From Alphaproteobacteria bacterium (GTDB taxonomy: Bacteria; Pseudomonadota; Alphaproteobacteria; Rhizobiales; Aestuariivirgaceae): a stretch of DNA of 29,815 nucleotides. This document shows, piece after piece, positions 6,884-14,023 of this stretch. The position numbers and the translations under genes are program-made. The notes below the pieces were generated by a model. That model did no database searches. It had not been told where the DNA came from and worked only from the letters and a program-made list of their open reading frames with translations. Position 1 is the stretch's first letter; every line of letters starts with the position of its first letter. Where the stretch lies: NCBI GenBank assembly GCA_020441605.1, contig JAGRLX010000046.1, positions 1 through 29,815 on the forward strand, in the 5' to 3' direction.

Positions 6884-7507
6884 ATGTATAGGCTTTACGC
6901 CCGCAAGGGGGCGGGTTCCATGGCGGTAGAGGCGCTTCTGGCCGAATGCGCCGCGCCGTACCAGGTGACCGAACTCGATCGCGACAGCGACAACCGTTTT
7001 CCAGAGAGCTTTCAACGCATCAATCCCCGCTCTGAGGTGCCCACGCTGATCCTGCCCGATGACAGTGTGATGACGGAAAGTGCCGCCATCATGATCTATC
7101 TGGCGGACCTCCATCCGGCAGCGGGACTGGCACCGGCGGTTACGTCGCCGGTACGCGGCCGCTATTTGCGCTGGATGGTCTATATGGCGACCACCCTCTA
7201 CATGAGCGACCTGCGCCTCTACTATCCGCACAGGTACACCACAGATCCGGCGGGGGTCCCCGGAATAAAAGCGTTCGCCGAATCCGGCATGGCGCGGGAA
7301 TTCGCCATTCTCGCCGATGCCGTGGGCGAGGGGCCGTATCTCCTGGGTGGACAGTTCAGCGCGGTCGATCTCTATGCTGCGATGCTGGTCTCCTGGGACC
7401 CGGACATGATCGGGATGCTGGCGCGGCATCCGACCCTCAGGCGGCTCTACGACAATGTCGTCTCGCGTCCGGCGGTCGCAGCGGTATGGCGGCGCAACGG
7501 CCTATAG
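6884..7507 (+). CDS. Glutathione S-transferase family protein
   Basis: 207 residues from ATG 6884, preceded by GGGAG; upstream TTG 6854 is less likely. The N-terminal thioredoxin-like half has MYRLYARKGAGSMAVEALL (Ser as candidate glutathione-activating residue), NPRSEVPTLIL with the cis-Pro, and MTESAAIMIYLAD, the E-S pair that binds glutathione. The helical C-half ends with YLLGGQFSAVDLYAAM, the N-capping box of the GST fold (S..D). It probably conjugates or reduces an electrophile in the cytoplasm. It is related to the second GST at 15231 and converges on the DsbA-like gene with a 15-bp gap. Confidence 0.92.
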   Translation: MYRLYARKGAGSMAVEALLAECAAPYQVTELDRDSDNRFPESFQRINPRSEVPTLILPDDSVMTESAAIMIYLADLHPAAGLAPAVTSPVRGRYLRWMVYMATTLYMSDLRLYYPHRYTTDPAGVPGIKAFAESGMAREFAILADAVGEGPYLLGGQFSAVDLYAAMLVSWDPDMIGMLARHPTLRRLYDNVVSRPAVAAVWRRNGL

Positions 7508-7522
7508 GCCTTCATGCCAAAC

Positions 7523-8191
7523 CTACCTCAGCAGCGGATCGAGCTTTGCCTGGAAATCCTCGAAGCTGCGGTCACCGTCGTAGAGTTGGCCGTTGATGAA
7601 GATGGTGGGCACGCCGCGCACGCCGAGGCCGCTGGCCTTGTCCTTGATCGAGCGGATGTCGTCGGCAATTTGGATGTCGGTGATGCAGGCCTGGTATTCG
7701 GCAGGGGTGAGGCCATGATCGCGGGCGATGTTCAGCAAACCATCGGCGGGTGAACGGACCCATTTGCTCTGGGTCGTGAAGAAGCTGTCGATCAGGTCGA
7801 AGTATTTTTCCTTCGGCGCGCAACGCGCCAGCATGAAGGCCGCCAGGGCCGCATCATTGTGGGGATACTCACGCAACACGAAGCGGATTTTGCCCGTATC
7901 GATATAGGCGCGTTTCAGGTCCTGGAACGTGCCGCGGTAGAACGACGCGCAGTTGGGGCAGGAGGCCGAGGCATATTCGATGATCGTAACCTTGGCAGCG
8001 CTGGGCCCCAGGTACATGTCGCCGATGGCGGGTGGCACGGCGAGGCTCGCGGCATCGGAGGCCCGGACAGGGCTCGCTGCGAGAAGCGCGCCCATGGCCT
8101 GCAGCAACACCCGGCGGCCAAGGCGACATGGGTGCCCCGATGCATGGCTGCGAGGGTCATCGCTGCGGTCATTGACACGAGAAGCAGGCAT
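7523..8191 (-). CDS. DsbA-family thiol:disulfide oxidoreductase, exported
   Basis: 222 residues from ATG 8191-8189, preceded by GAGGTGA. A basic N-terminus RLGRRVLLQAMGALLAAS, twin-Arg like, leads to a signal cleavage near ASPVRA. The mature part begins MYLGPSAAKVTIIEYASASCPNC (active-site C78-P-N-C81) and ends GVRGVPTIFING (cis-Pro loop), giving the thioredoxin_4/Com1-like version of the DsbA fold. It should oxidise or isomerise Cys pairs in the periplasm. It lies 64 bases downstream of metF on the same strand and may be read from the same promoter. Confidence 0.92.
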   Translation of the reverse strand: MPASRVNDRSDDPRSHASGHPCRLGRRVLLQAMGALLAASPVRASDAASLAVPPAIGDMYLGPSAAKVTIIEYASASCPNCASFYRGTFQDLKRAYIDTGKIRFVLREYPHNDAALAAFMLARCAPKEKYFDLIDSFFTTQSKWVRSPADGLLNIARDHGLTPAEYQACITDIQIADDIRSIKDKASGLGVRGVPTIFINGQLYDGDRSFEDFQAKLDPLLR

Positions 8192-8255
8192 CACTCACCT
8201 CGGTATCTTGAACGAACATCCTGCCAAAGTGGCTGGGGCCGCGGCCGGGTCTGGT

Positions 8256-9140
8256 TTACGCCGCCTCGGCAGCGCTGCCCAGACCCAGCACGCGGCAGAT
8301 GGCATAGACCAGGTCGGCGCGGTTGAGGGTATAGAAATGGAAATGGTTGACACCTTCGCGCCTGAGGGCGGAAACCTGTTCGGCGGCAACCATGGCGGCC
8401 ACCAGGTTGCGGGTCTCGGGGTCGTTGTCGAGACCGTCGAAGCGCCGGGCGAGGGCGGGCGGCACGTGGGCGCCGCATTTGGCGGCAAATTCCTGGACCC
8501 GGGCGAAGGACGTGATCGGCAGGATGCCGGGCACCAGATCGATGTCGATTCCGCGCGCCGCGATACGGTCGCGCAGCCTGAGGAAGAAGGCATTGTGGAA
8601 GAAGAACTGCGAGATCGCGCGGCTGGCGCCGTGATCGGCCTTGTCGGCCATGAAGGCGAGATCCTCCTCGATCGACACCGACTCGGGGTGGCGTTCCGGA
8701 TAGGCCGAGACCGAGATCTCGAAATCCCCCAGTTCGCGGATGCCGCGCACCAGGTCGGCGGCGTTGCGATAGCCTTGCGGGTGGGGCACGAAGCGGGTGC
8801 CGATGCCGCCGGGCGGGTCGCCGCGCAGGGCCAGGATATGGTTGACGCCAGCGGCCTTGAAGTCGCGCACGACGGCATTGACGTCATCCTTGCTGGCGCC
8901 GACGCAGGTGAGGTGGGCGGCGGGCCGGAGGCTGGTCTGCGCGGCGATGCGGGCCACGGTGTTCAGGGTGCGGTCGCGGGTGGTGCCGCCGGCGCCATAG
9001 GTTACCGAGACGAAGGAGGGATGCACCGTCTCGAGCTTGGCGATCGTCGCCCAGAACGACTCTTCGGCAGGTCCGGGCTTGGGCGGAAAGAACTCGAAGG
9101 AGACGGTCAATCCAGCCGTGTCATCAGCAAGGGTCATCAT
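8256..9140 (-). CDS. metF: 5,10-methylenetetrahydrofolate reductase
   Basis: 294 residues from ATG 9140-9138, overlapping the TGA of the upstream regulator in ATGA. The enzyme forms the TIM barrel typical of MetF: SFEFFPPKPG (catalytic Glu16) at the N-terminus, VTYGAGGTTRDRT, LTCVGAS, ILALRGDPPGG (flavin contact), SVSAYPERHPES, and ISQFFFHNAFFLR with VPGILPI. It reduces methylene-THF to methyl-THF, the methyl donor for methionine synthesis, using FAD. Coupling to an ArsR-type regulator with a SAM-methyltransferase domain points to control by the SAM/SAH state. Confidence 0.97.
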   Translation of the reverse strand: MMTLADDTAGLTVSFEFFPPKPGPAEESFWATIAKLETVHPSFVSVTYGAGGTTRDRTLNTVARIAAQTSLRPAAHLTCVGASKDDVNAVVRDFKAAGVNHILALRGDPPGGIGTRFVPHPQGYRNAADLVRGIRELGDFEISVSAYPERHPESVSIEEDLAFMADKADHGASRAISQFFFHNAFFLRLRDRIAARGIDIDLVPGILPITSFARVQEFAAKCGAHVPPALARRFDGLDNDPETRNLVAAMVAAEQVSALRREGVNHFHFYTLNRADLVYAICRVLGLGSAAEAA

Positions 9141-10135
9141 GGTGCGGGGTCCGGCTGTTTCCTGGTGGCGGTCAATGGTGGCGTTGCGCTGGCAGGCTTC
9201 GCGGCGAGCCACAGGGACACGGTAAGGCCGGTGCCGTCCTTGCGCCAGGGCGGCGGCAGCACGTCGTGGCGTTGCGGCGAAAGGCTTGCGCGCTGCAACC
9301 AGTGGGCCATGTCCTCGGCGGCCAGCCCCAAACGGCGGTGGGCGTGGCGCTCGCGCAATTCTTCCATCTGGTGGGGCGCGAAATCGACAACGAGGAGCCG
9401 GCCATCGGGTCTCAGGACGCGGGCGGCCTCGGCAAGGGCCCGGCCCGGATCGTCGAGGAAGTGCAAGACCTGGTGGATGGTGATGAAGTCGGCGGTGGCG
9501 TCGGCGAAGGGCAGGGCATAGATATCGCCATGGCGGATCTGGGCGTGGCGAACGCCCTGCGAGTCGAGGTTGACCCGGGCGAAGGCCAGCATTTCCCGGC
9601 TGCTGTCGATACCGATCGACTGGGCGGCGTGGGAGGCAAAACTTCGAAGCACCGATCCAGTGCCGGTGCCAAGATCGAGATGCAGGCCGATCGGCCGGTC
9701 GCCGGCGAGACGCAGCATGGCCGCCTCGACATCCTCCTCACGCACATGGAGCGCGCGCAGGCGCTCCCAATGCATGGCATTTTCGCGGAAATAGCTGGCC
9801 GCAGCCTCGGAGCGGATCTTGCGGATGTCTTCGAGCCGGGCAAGGTCGCGGACCAGTTCGGCATCCTGTCCGGGAAGGAGATCGACGATAGCACGCGACA
9901 GGGCGCCGCCGAGGTCATTTTCACGGATGCGGAACAGGACCCAGTTGCCTTCCTTGTGGCGGGTGACGAGGCCCGCTTCGGCCATGAGCTTGAGGTGGCG
10001 GCTGACCCGCGGCTGGCTTTGGCCAAGAATCTGGGTGAGTTCGCTGACGTTGAACTCACCGTGTGACAATATGAACAGGATGCGGATCCGCGTCGATTCG
10101 GCAGCAGCCCGCAATCCGGCCAGAAGCTCTTCCAT
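9137..10135 (-). CDS. ArsR-family regulator fused to a SAM-dependent methyltransferase domain
   Basis: 332 residues from ATG 10135-10133, preceded by AAAGG at a 7-base spacing. The frame stays open to 10330, but that part lies beyond the operator. Residues about 1-75 are an ArsR winged helix (ESTRIRILFIL, FNVSELTQILGQSQPRVSRHLKLM, then the wing VTRHKEGNWVLFRI). Residues about 145-290 are a class I methyltransferase, with LDLGTGTGSVL at 153-163 and GIDSSREML next. No metal-binding Cys pair of the arsenic type is seen. Proteins of this build are known from proteobacterial methionine regulons (SahR/SamR-like), where SAH or SAM is thought to be the signal. The metF overlap supports that role; methylation of a substrate is not shown. 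Confidence 0.9.
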   Translation of the reverse strand: MEELLAGLRAAAESTRIRILFILSHGEFNVSELTQILGQSQPRVSRHLKLMAEAGLVTRHKEGNWVLFRIRENDLGGALSRAIVDLLPGQDAELVRDLARLEDIRKIRSEAAASYFRENAMHWERLRALHVREEDVEAAMLRLAGDRPIGLHLDLGTGTGSVLRSFASHAAQSIGIDSSREMLAFARVNLDSQGVRHAQIRHGDIYALPFADATADFITIHQVLHFLDDPGRALAEAARVLRPDGRLLVVDFAPHQMEELRERHAHRRLGLAAEDMAHWLQRASLSPQRHDVLPPPWRKDGTGLTVSLWLAAKPASATPPLTATRKQPDPAP

Positions 10136-10149
10136 TCCCGTGCCTTTCA

Positions 10150-10173
10150 ATAACGACATAAACATATCGTTAT
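10150..10173. promoter_or_regulatory. Operator-like palindrome upstream of the ArsR-methyltransferase/metF operon
   Basis: ATAACGA (10150-10156) and TCGTTAT (10167-10173) are perfect 7-bp inverted arms around a 10-bp centre, and 9 of 12 paired positions match over the full 24 bp. The site lies 15 bp before the regulator's start codon, where a -10 would be expected. ArsR proteins bind A+T-rich inverted repeats of this size, so autoregulation is the simplest reading. Confidence 0.7.
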
Positions 10174-10205
10174 GTAGATTGCAACGGAAGAATGCCCTGG
10201 ATTCT

Positions 10206-10220
10206 GCCCGATTGTCGGGC
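10206..10220. repeat. Short perfect hairpin in the divergent gap
   Basis: GCCCGA (10206-10211) and TCGGGC (10215-10220) pair around a TTG loop. No T-run follows on either strand, so it is not a typical terminator. It sits about 70 bp upstream of the regulator start and may be incidental. Confidence 0.4.
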
Positions 10221-10300
10221 AAATGGGCTGGATGTCGCGGAAAACTTGCAGGTCGGGGGCCGTCCGCCTTGCTTTTTCCATATAGACGCGGCCTACTGTC

Positions 10301-10308
10301 ATGGTTAA
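10301..10308 (-). promoter_or_regulatory. CtrA half-site-like TTAACCAT
   Basis: ATGGTTAA on the plus strand reads TTAACCAT on the minus strand, 34 bp before the MlaC-like gene at 10342. CtrA of alphaproteobacteria recognises TTAA-N7-TTAA and TTAACCAT half-sites. Only the motif and its intergenic place are seen. Confidence 0.3.
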
Positions 10309-10341
10309 CGCATCCGGCAATCCATGACATCGGGAGGCGAA

Positions 10342-10956
10342 ATGGCTGGGTTTCTGACTCGCCCTTGGCGGCGTCGTGATCTGATGGCCCTCGGAGCGGT
10401 GGCCCTGGCTTCTGGTCTGGGTCCGGCCGCGGCGGCGATCAATCCGGCGGAATCATTTGTCATCAACATTGCCGACGAGGTGATGAAACTGGCCAACAGC
10501 GGCCAGACCGGGCCGGGGCTCAAGTCACGTTTCGCGGCGCTGCTCAATCGCCACATCAACCTGCGCAATATCGCCAACTACGCGCTGGGCACCTATCGGC
10601 AGAAGCTTCCGGCGAGTCGCCGAACCGAGTTCTACAGTTTGGTCAACAACTACGCCGCCTCGCTTTTTGTCTATTATATCGAGGACTTCCAGGGCAGCGC
10701 GCTGGACATCATCTCGACCTCCAAGCAGGGCAAGTACACGATCATCCAGAGCGCCATCCGCTCGAAGAGCGGTGGCCGCGAACAGGTGCGCTGGCGCCTC
10801 GTTCCGTCGGGCAACGGCTTTCGGGTTCATGATGTGAACCTTAAGGGCGTTTGGATGACGATCTCGATGAAGGACCGCTTCACCAAGGTACTGAACAAGT
10901 CGAAAGGCGACTTCGACGCCCTGTTCGACGAGCTGCGCGCGGCCGAAACCTGGTAG
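10342..10956 (+). CDS. MlaC/Ttg2D-family periplasmic protein (paralogue 2)
   Basis: 204 residues from ATG 10342, preceded by GGGAGG at 5-base spacing; an ATG at 10324 is in frame but has no such site. The leader has a twin-Arg motif (WRRRDLMALGAVALASG...AAAA), so Tat export is likely. The rest follows the Ttg2D layout: ESFVINIADEVMKLAN, LRNIANYALGTYRQKLP, a strand block VRWRLVPSGNGFRVHDVNLKGVWM and the ending KSKGDFDALFDEL. Family members move phospholipids between membranes. It is followed after 67 bases by paralogue 3 on the same strand, which has its own promoter-like site. Confidence 0.88.
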   Translation: MAGFLTRPWRRRDLMALGAVALASGLGPAAAAINPAESFVINIADEVMKLANSGQTGPGLKSRFAALLNRHINLRNIANYALGTYRQKLPASRRTEFYSLVNNYAASLFVYYIEDFQGSALDIISTSKQGKYTIIQSAIRSKSGGREQVRWRLVPSGNGFRVHDVNLKGVWMTISMKDRFTKVLNKSKGDFDALFDELRAAETW

Positions 10957-10963
10957 GTGCCGG

Positions 10964-10993
10964 TTGACGGAGCGAGAATCCGTCCACTATAGC
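10964..10993 (+). promoter_or_regulatory. Candidate promoter of the MlaC paralogue 3 gene
   Basis: TTGACG (10964-10969), an 18-base spacer and TATAGC (10988-10993) lie between the two MlaC-like genes. The predicted start of transcription is about 24 bases before the ATG at 11024. It is the best -35/-10 pair seen in this half of the window. Confidence 0.5.
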
Positions 10994-11023
10994 TCCGTGA
11001 CCGATGACGCAAAGGGCCGAATC

Positions 11024-11620
11024 ATGACGGGCAATGTGCCTGGCTTCCCGCAGGTTTTGAGCCGCCGTGCCCTGTTGGGCGGCTTGGCCACCGTGGTCTT
11101 GTCCGGAGCGGCGGTTGCTGCGGCCGACCATCCGGCCCTCGCCTATATGCGCAAAGTCGCCAAGGATATGCTCAATGCCCATCGCCAGGGAACGGTGAAT
11201 GGGTTCAAATCGGCGATCCAGCGCCATGCCGACGTGCACGAGATTGCCGACTATTCGCTTGGCCAATACCGCAAGAAGCTGCCATCCGGACAGCGCGAGC
11301 GCTATTACAGCGGCGTCGTCAATTTCATGGCGCGCTATTTTGCCGACCAGTCGCGCGAGTACCCGATTGCCAAATACGAGATTGGCGAGGCCCGTGTTGA
11401 CAAGGACAAGGATGTCCTGGTCAACAGCAAGGTGTTCCTCTTGTCCGGCCAGACCTATACGGTGGTCTGGCGGCTTGGCTGGCGGGGCGGGCGCTACAAG
11501 GTGCTTGACGTGAAGGTGCTGGGTTTTTCCATGGTCTATATGCAGCGCGGCCTGTTCACGTCATTCATCACCAAGCGCAATGGGGACGTCGGCCAGTTGG
11601 TGGCCGCCCTGAACAAGTAG
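11024..11620 (+). CDS. MlaC/Ttg2D-family periplasmic protein (paralogue 3)
   Basis: 198 residues from ATG 11024. The frame also opens at TTG 10964, but that overlaps the likely promoter. The signal is Tat-like (LSRRALLGGLATVVLSGAAVAAA). The mature part shares DVHEIADYSLGQYRKKLPSGQRERYY, a beta block VVWRLGWRGGRYKVLDVKVLGFSMV and the C-terminal KRNGDVGQLVAAL with paralogues 1 and 2. It is closer to paralogue 2 in position, so the pair may come from tandem duplication, although the sequences have diverged. The expected role is a phospholipid-binding periplasmic carrier. It converges on the second cytochrome c gene. Confidence 0.88.
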   Translation: MTGNVPGFPQVLSRRALLGGLATVVLSGAAVAAADHPALAYMRKVAKDMLNAHRQGTVNGFKSAIQRHADVHEIADYSLGQYRKKLPSGQRERYYSGVVNFMARYFADQSREYPIAKYEIGEARVDKDKDVLVNSKVFLLSGQTYTVVWRLGWRGGRYKVLDVKVLGFSMVYMQRGLFTSFITKRNGDVGQLVAALNK

Positions 11621-11656
11621 CCCAGGCAGAGCTGGCCGCACTGGCCCCTGCCAATC

Positions 11657-12115
11657 CTATTTCTCCTGAAGCGTCTCGATGAACTGTACTAGCGATTCAA
11701 TCCGTGCGCTGACAATCAGTGCCCGGGCGTCGCGGTCGGTGTCGGGAGACGCGGCCTCATAGCTGAACCAGTCACCCCAGACCGGCATGTCGCGGGGGCC
11801 GTGGACGCGCACCTGGGCGCGACCGTCGATCACCTCGGTAATGCGCTCGCGGGGAAATGTCCCGGCGTTCCGCTTGGTGAGCAGGGTAAGGTCCGGTGCG
11901 GCGATGGTGAGGAATTCGGCAATCGTGCCGTCGCCATTGCCACTCACGCCATGGCAGGCGGCGCAATAGGTACGGAAGTCGGCCTTGCCGAGGTCGATCG
12001 AAATGCTGCCAGGTGGGGGCGACGGTTCGGTCGCGGTGGAATTGGCGGACAGAGGACCCGGCCCCATGATTGCCAAGATTGCTGCCAATGAAGACAATGT
12101 AAGCCACTTCTGCAT
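11657..12115 (-). CDS. Class I c-type cytochrome, single heme (paralogue)
   Basis: 152 residues from ATG 12115-12113, preceded by AAGGAG. A signal peptide (LAAILAIMGPGPLSA) is followed by a short Pro/Ser-rich linker, then FRTYCAACHG (Cys51, Cys54, His55), GNGDGTIAEFL, a P-D-L-T-L block and VHGPRDMPVWGDW with Met110 as the likely second heme ligand. It matches the cytochrome at 3612-4037 along its whole length, including VIDGRA and the ending SLVQFIETLQ. It differs by the linker and a loop after WGDW. It should act as a periplasmic electron carrier. It is divergent from the extensin-like gene at 12246. Confidence 0.93.
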   Translation of the reverse strand: MQKWLTLSSLAAILAIMGPGPLSANSTATEPSPPPGSISIDLGKADFRTYCAACHGVSGNGDGTIAEFLTIAAPDLTLLTKRNAGTFPRERITEVIDGRAQVRVHGPRDMPVWGDWFSYEAASPDTDRDARALIVSARIESLVQFIETLQEK

Positions 12116-12176
12116 GGGATCGCACTCCTTGTTCCGGTGATCGATGCCAGCCGCTGCCTGGCCTGTCATTGATGCG

Positions 12177-12182
12177 TGTCAA
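12177..12182 (-). promoter_or_regulatory. Consensus -35 (TTGACA) of the cytochrome c gene
   Basis: TGTCAA on the plus strand reads TTGACA on the minus strand, 62 bases before the cytochrome start at 12115. The corresponding -10 (AGGCAG at a 17-base spacer) is poor, so this is only a possible promoter. Confidence 0.3.
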
Positions 12183-12193
12183 CAAACAGAATC

Positions 12194-12215
12194 TTAACCA
12201 TGCGGGGTCATGGTT
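12194..12215. promoter_or_regulatory. Inverted repeat made of CtrA-like half-sites
   Basis: AACCATG (12196-12202) and CATGGTT (12209-12215) are perfect 7-bp arms around six bases. The left arm sits in TTAACCAT (12194-12201), the CtrA half-site. The right arm read on the other strand is TGAACCAT, one mismatch away. It lies between the divergent cytochrome and extensin-like genes, 31 bp before the start of the latter. Confidence 0.45.
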
Positions 12216-12245
12216 CAAGAGTTGAGTGAGTAGGGTTTGAGAGTC

Positions 12246-12896
12246 ATGGGGCGCAGTGCACCAGTCGTCATGCTTGCCGCGGCCACGGTGCTTCTGGCCG
12301 CCTGTTCTGGATCATCGGGCAACAAGACCTATTTCGAGACCGAAGGCCTGGTGGCGCCTGAAGGGGCCTGTTCGATCAAACCCTCACGGCTGGGCCTGGC
12401 CGAGCGTCTCGGCCGGATCAATGAGGGCAACGGCTGCCGGGTCCCTGATCCCTGGGAAATGCGCTCGGTCGGCAACGTGAGGTTCAGCCAACCGGCCACG
12501 CTCAACTGTGGCGTGGCCGCCCCCTTGCACGACTGGATGGAGAACACGGTTCAACCGGCGGCGCAACGGGCCTTCGGGGAGAGCGTGGTCAGCGTCGATG
12601 TCGCCGCGTCCTATTCCTGCCGTCCGCGCAACAATCGGCGCGGCGCCAAGATGAGCGAACATGGCTACGGCAATGCCATCGACATCTCAGCCTTCACTTT
12701 GGAGAGCGGGCGCAAGGTGACGGTGCTGGACGGCTGGCGCGGCGGCCGGGACGAGCGCGGCTTCCTCACCAAGGCTCATGACCAGGCCTGCGGGGAGTTC
12801 CGCACGGTGCTCGGCCCCAACGCCGACCGGAACCATCGGGATCATCTTCATCTGGACCTGCAGAACCGCCGCAACGGCGGACATTACTGTCGCTAG
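12246..12896 (+). CDS. Extensin-like family lipoprotein
   Basis: 216 residues from ATG 12246; a TTG at 12237 is also in frame. A lipoprotein signal ends LLAACSG, so the mature protein should be lipidated at the Cys. The C-terminal two thirds carry the bacterial extensin-like domain: LNCGVAAPLHDWM, VQPAAQRAFGESV, SYSCRPRNN, SEHGYGNAIDI and HRDHLHLDL with Cys near the end. The SEHG...D and H-x-H pattern resembles the zinc site of D,D-/L,D-peptidases of the LAS type, which suggests a peptidoglycan-related role, but activity of this family is not well known. It probably acts in the periplasm at a membrane. Confidence 0.87.
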   Translation: MGRSAPVVMLAAATVLLAACSGSSGNKTYFETEGLVAPEGACSIKPSRLGLAERLGRINEGNGCRVPDPWEMRSVGNVRFSQPATLNCGVAAPLHDWMENTVQPAAQRAFGESVVSVDVAASYSCRPRNNRRGAKMSEHGYGNAIDISAFTLESGRKVTVLDGWRGGRDERGFLTKAHDQACGEFRTVLGPNADRNHRDHLHLDLQNRRNGGHYCR

Positions 12897-12985
12897 ATCA
12901 ATGTCTTGTGCGAGTTTCCTGGGTCTTTGATTCAACCGGCAAGCGGTCTGTTGCATTCTCGTCCTGCCGGGCGCATATGTGTGGT

Positions 12986-13318
12986 ATGGAACAGGAAATC
13001 AGCAAGCCGGAAGGCGAACCGCGCCGCAAGTCGCAGGCTTTTAGTCCGGTGGGATGTTTTCTCGCGGCGGCCGGGGCAACGCTTCTGGTGCTGAGCAAGA
13101 CGAGCGCGGCCATGGTGGCTACGGTCTGGGCCGTCTCCAAACTCTTCGGCTTTCCCGATGCGGTCATGTATGGATTGATGGTGATCGGTTTCGTTCCGGT
13201 GTTGTGGGCCACGGTGTGGACTGCCGGCCGCGCCTGGCATGTTGAGCAGCGGCTCGCCCGCCATCAGGATATCGACACCCCGGTCTTCAAGCTGACGCAT
13301 TACTTCCGCAGGGCGTGA
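12986..13318 (+). CDS. Small two-TM membrane protein, unknown
   Basis: 110 residues from ATG 12986, with ATG 12977 also possible; no clear Shine-Dalgarno sequence. A polar, charged N-terminus (about 25 residues) is followed by two hydrophobic stretches (about residues 26-52 and 58-82) and a basic tail that ends HYFRRA. I do not recognise a family. It is followed 18 bases later by the TerB-DnaJ gene and probably belongs to the same transcript with the amidase gene after it. Confidence 0.6.
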   Translation: MEQEISKPEGEPRRKSQAFSPVGCFLAAAGATLLVLSKTSAAMVATVWAVSKLFGFPDAVMYGLMVIGFVPVLWATVWTAGRAWHVEQRLARHQDIDTPVFKLTHYFRRA

Positions 13319-13336
13319 TCGCTGGGTCCTGAGGCC

Positions 13337-14023
13337 ATGTCGATCTGGACTCGCATCGCGGAAACCCTGGGAACCATTGGCGATTCGATCGGCGGTTTTC
13401 TCCAGCGGGTGTCGGCTGCACGGGTCACGCCGCCGGAGAAGACTGTGGCTTTCACCATCGGCATGATCGCCCTTGGCGCCAAGATGGCCAAGGCCGACGG
13501 GGTCGTCACTGAGGTCGAGATCCTCGCCTTCAAGCAGGTGTTCCATGTGCCGGATGGCGAGCTCTCGGCCGTCGCCCGGGTGTTCAACCTCGCCAAGCAG
13601 GATTCGGCTGGTTACGAGACCTATGCCCGGCAGATTGCCCGCCTGTTCGAGCCCGGTTCGCCACTGCTGGAAGACGTGCTCGACGGATTGTTCCATATCG
13701 CCAAGGCTGACGATGCGCTTCATCCGGGCGAACTCAATTATCTGGAGAGCGTCGCCGGCATTTTCGGTTTCGCCGGTCCGGACTATGCCCGGATCAGAGC
13801 CCGCCACGTGCATGTTTCGGGCGATCCATATGTGGTTCTTGGGCTTGAGTCTGGTGCGGACACCGAGGCCATCAAGAAGCGCTACCGGGATCTTGTGCGT
13901 GAATATCACCCCGATCGCCATATCGCAGCGGGCGTGCCCGAGGAAATGATCGCGATTGCCACCGAGCGCCTGCAAAAGGTCAACGAGGCCTATGAGGCCA
14001 TCATGGCCGGACGGGCATCGTGA
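13337..14023 (+). CDS. TerB-DnaJ (DjlA-like) co-chaperone
   Basis: 228 residues from ATG 13337 with GAGG just upstream. Residues about 35-150 form a TerB/tellurite-resistance-like helical domain (MIALGAKMAKADGVVTEVEI, then HIAKADDALHPGELNYLE, both with the A-K-A-D acidic repeat). Residues about 165-228 are a J domain with DPYVVLGLESGADTEAIKKRYRDLVREYHPDR, where HPD is the motif that stimulates Hsp70 ATPase. E. coli DjlA has a TM anchor; none is present here, so it is a soluble variant. The GTGA overlap with the amidase gene suggests coupling. This pair is commonly found near dcw in alphaproteobacteria. Confidence 0.9.
   Translation: MSIWTRIAETLGTIGDSIGGFLQRVSAARVTPPEKTVAFTIGMIALGAKMAKADGVVTEVEILAFKQVFHVPDGELSAVARVFNLAKQDSAGYETYARQIARLFEPGSPLLEDVLDGLFHIAKADDALHPGELNYLESVAGIFGFAGPDYARIRARHVHVSGDPYVVLGLESGADTEAIKKRYRDLVREYHPDRHIAAGVPEEMIAIATERLQKVNEAYEAIMAGRAS

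Noticed and set aside
7953..9521. 522-codon plus-strand frame across metF
   Set aside because: It covers metF and part of its regulator in antisense and has shadow-like Gly/Ala/Asp composition with no domain.
10136..10341. SAM riboswitch upstream of the metF operon
   Set aside because: No SAM-I, SAM-II or SAM/SAH aptamer core seen. The palindrome and the ArsR-type regulator explain control better.
11625..11652. Possible bidirectional terminator between MlaC paralogue 3 and cytochrome c
   Set aside because: Arms GGCAG/CTGCC and GGCC/GGCC pair only with an uneven internal loop and without a T-run. It is plausible but not supported.
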